From Aricia agestis (Eukaryota > Arthropoda > Insecta > Lepidoptera > Lycaenidae): a DNA stretch of 64,000 bases. Positions 63,245 to 64,000 of the stretch are shown here, one piece after another. Below the pieces are notes generated by a model that searched no databases, was not told where the DNA came from, and was given only the letters and a program-made list of their open reading frames with translations. The translations under genes were made by a program, and so were the position numbers. The stretch covers positions 4,161,501-4,225,500 of the forward strand of contig NC_056425.1 in assembly GCF_905147365.1 (NCBI RefSeq), written 5' to 3'. Numbering within the stretch: position 1 is the first letter of the stretch; the number at the start of each line of letters is the position of its first letter.

Positions 63245-63786
63245 GGCGTTAAATCGCACGAACGAGGCGGTCAATCGATTTACTCGACCAGTCGAATAAA
63301 TCGATTGTAAAGTGTGCTGTGTGGCTTGTGGCACCGTCCTTTTGAAACCTCATGCTGTCCAAGTCCATATCTTCTAATTCGAACCAAAAATAATCCATAA
63401 TCATGGCCGATCTGCCTGTCTACAAGGGCGAGAATTACGATCGAAAATCGGAGTTAACGCTCTTAGCGCGTTTGTGCACTACACGGAATTTTACCGTCCG
63501 GCGTTCATAACTTTCACGTTTGCCATATAAAATATAAGGTAGGAAATCGAGATGCCACGCCGCGCCGGATGGTAAAATTCCGTGTAGTGCACAAACGCCC
63601 TTAAAGTAGCGGCCACCAACTCCGAATTTCTGTAGTAATTTTTTAGGATTTGCAGACGTTGTCCGTTCGTGTACTTCACCATGATAAAATTTTTATGTCT
63701 ACAGAATAAATTTAGAAGAAAGTTGTTAATTTTGACGGGCTCATTTGATGGTTTCAGGGATAACGGTGCTTACACTAACATCTTGT
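63245..63786 (-). pseudogene. Tc1/mariner-like (DUF4817-type) transposase remnant with FB-A end
   Basis: On the minus strand, an FB-A-type terminus (63786-63719: ccatcaaatgagcccgtcaa) is followed by an ATG at 63682 reading MVKYTNGQRLQILKNYYR, the helix-turn-helix start usual in this transposase group. An unrelated 36-bp-armed foldback (63468-63598) interrupts it. Further on, 63410-63245 reads FQKDGATSHTA, the block with the second catalytic Asp. The first catalytic block is missing. It is dead, but it shows which transposase the FB-A ends belong to. Confidence 0.7.
63468..63598. mobile_element. Small foldback element in the transposase remnant
   Basis: Arms of 36 bp (gcgtttgtgcactacacgga at the left) at 63468-63503 and 63563-63598 with one mismatch. 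Confidence 0.8.
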
Positions 63787-64000
63787 ATAATGGACTCGGA
63801 AAACAGAAAAATAGAGCAAAACCAGTGAAGTTCTGGCTGTAGGGATTCTTAGAAATATTACGTAAGCCTTCAGACCATTGAAATAATACTATTGGAGGGC
63901 GCCGTATGAAGGGCTTTCCAATTTTGAATTTTGACAATTTTGAATTTTTTGAATGTGGAAAGTGGAAGCACAATATACATAAATATATACCAGTTGGTAC

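Overview
This window is nuclear DNA of an insect, almost certainly a moth or butterfly (Lepidoptera). Genes are split by GT-AG introns behind TATA promoters, intergenic DNA is AT-rich, and it is packed with interspersed repeats of recognisably lepidopteran type: tRNA-derived SINEs, Lep1-like Helitron relatives, CR1/Jockey and RTE LINEs, hAT, Harbinger-like and mariner-like foldback elements, and a Ty3/gypsy LTR element. No prokaryotic gene, rRNA, functional tRNA gene or CRISPR array is seen.

The host genes are one dispersed family of six secreted repeat proteins, here called A to F: A (4246-5175, minus), B (10043-10699, plus), C (19970-20956, plus), D (32851-33723, plus), E (42663-43760, plus) and F (61730-62557, minus). 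Each has a MKF-type signal peptide encoded just after a 3' splice site, a short N-terminal segment, a run of 13-residue repeats of the type PISVGPAVVDNYQ (5 to 12 copies), in all but D an SPLVQ-type hydrophobic motif, and a Pro/Val/Glu-rich tail usually ending in PEELN. Each also has a predicted short non-coding first exon behind a GATAA motif placed 7 to 9 bases upstream of a TATA box. After the N-terminal segment almost every Lys/Arg is followed by Pro, so the bodies should resist trypsin. C, D and E are recent duplicates that share promoter, intron and 3' UTR sequence; D is eroded (premature stop, lost SPLVQ motif).

Layout: 0-4 kb repeats and LINE remnants; 4.2-5.6 kb gene A; 5.6-8.7 kb repeats; 8.76-10.8 kb gene B with a LINE remnant and a foldback element in its intron; 10.8-19.6 kb repeats, including a hAT element with a perfect 8-bp target duplication and a nested LINE; 19.6-21 kb gene C; 21.8-24.3 kb a LINE with an intact reverse transcriptase; 24.9-32.3 kb mobile DNA that has split the upstream region of gene D, including a hAT element of about 5 kb carrying a solo LTR with heat-shock-element-like motifs; 32.3-33.8 kb gene D; 33.8-42.2 kb repeats, with an inverted repeat of about 0.8-0.9 kb arms; 42.2-43.8 kb gene E; 43.9-53.8 kb nested mobile elements, including an LTR retrotransposon with near-identical LTRs but most of gag-pol deleted; 54-57.5 kb a LINE with an intact endonuclease/reverse transcriptase ORF; 57.5-61.7 kb AT-rich DNA with a small THAP-like fragment; 61.7-62.9 kb gene F; 63-64 kb remains of a mariner-like transposase.

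The six genes probably act as one co-regulated set. The shared GATA-TATA promoter and trypsin-resistant composition point to a lumenal or extracellular structural product, possibly of the gut. That is inference; no function is proven by the sequence.
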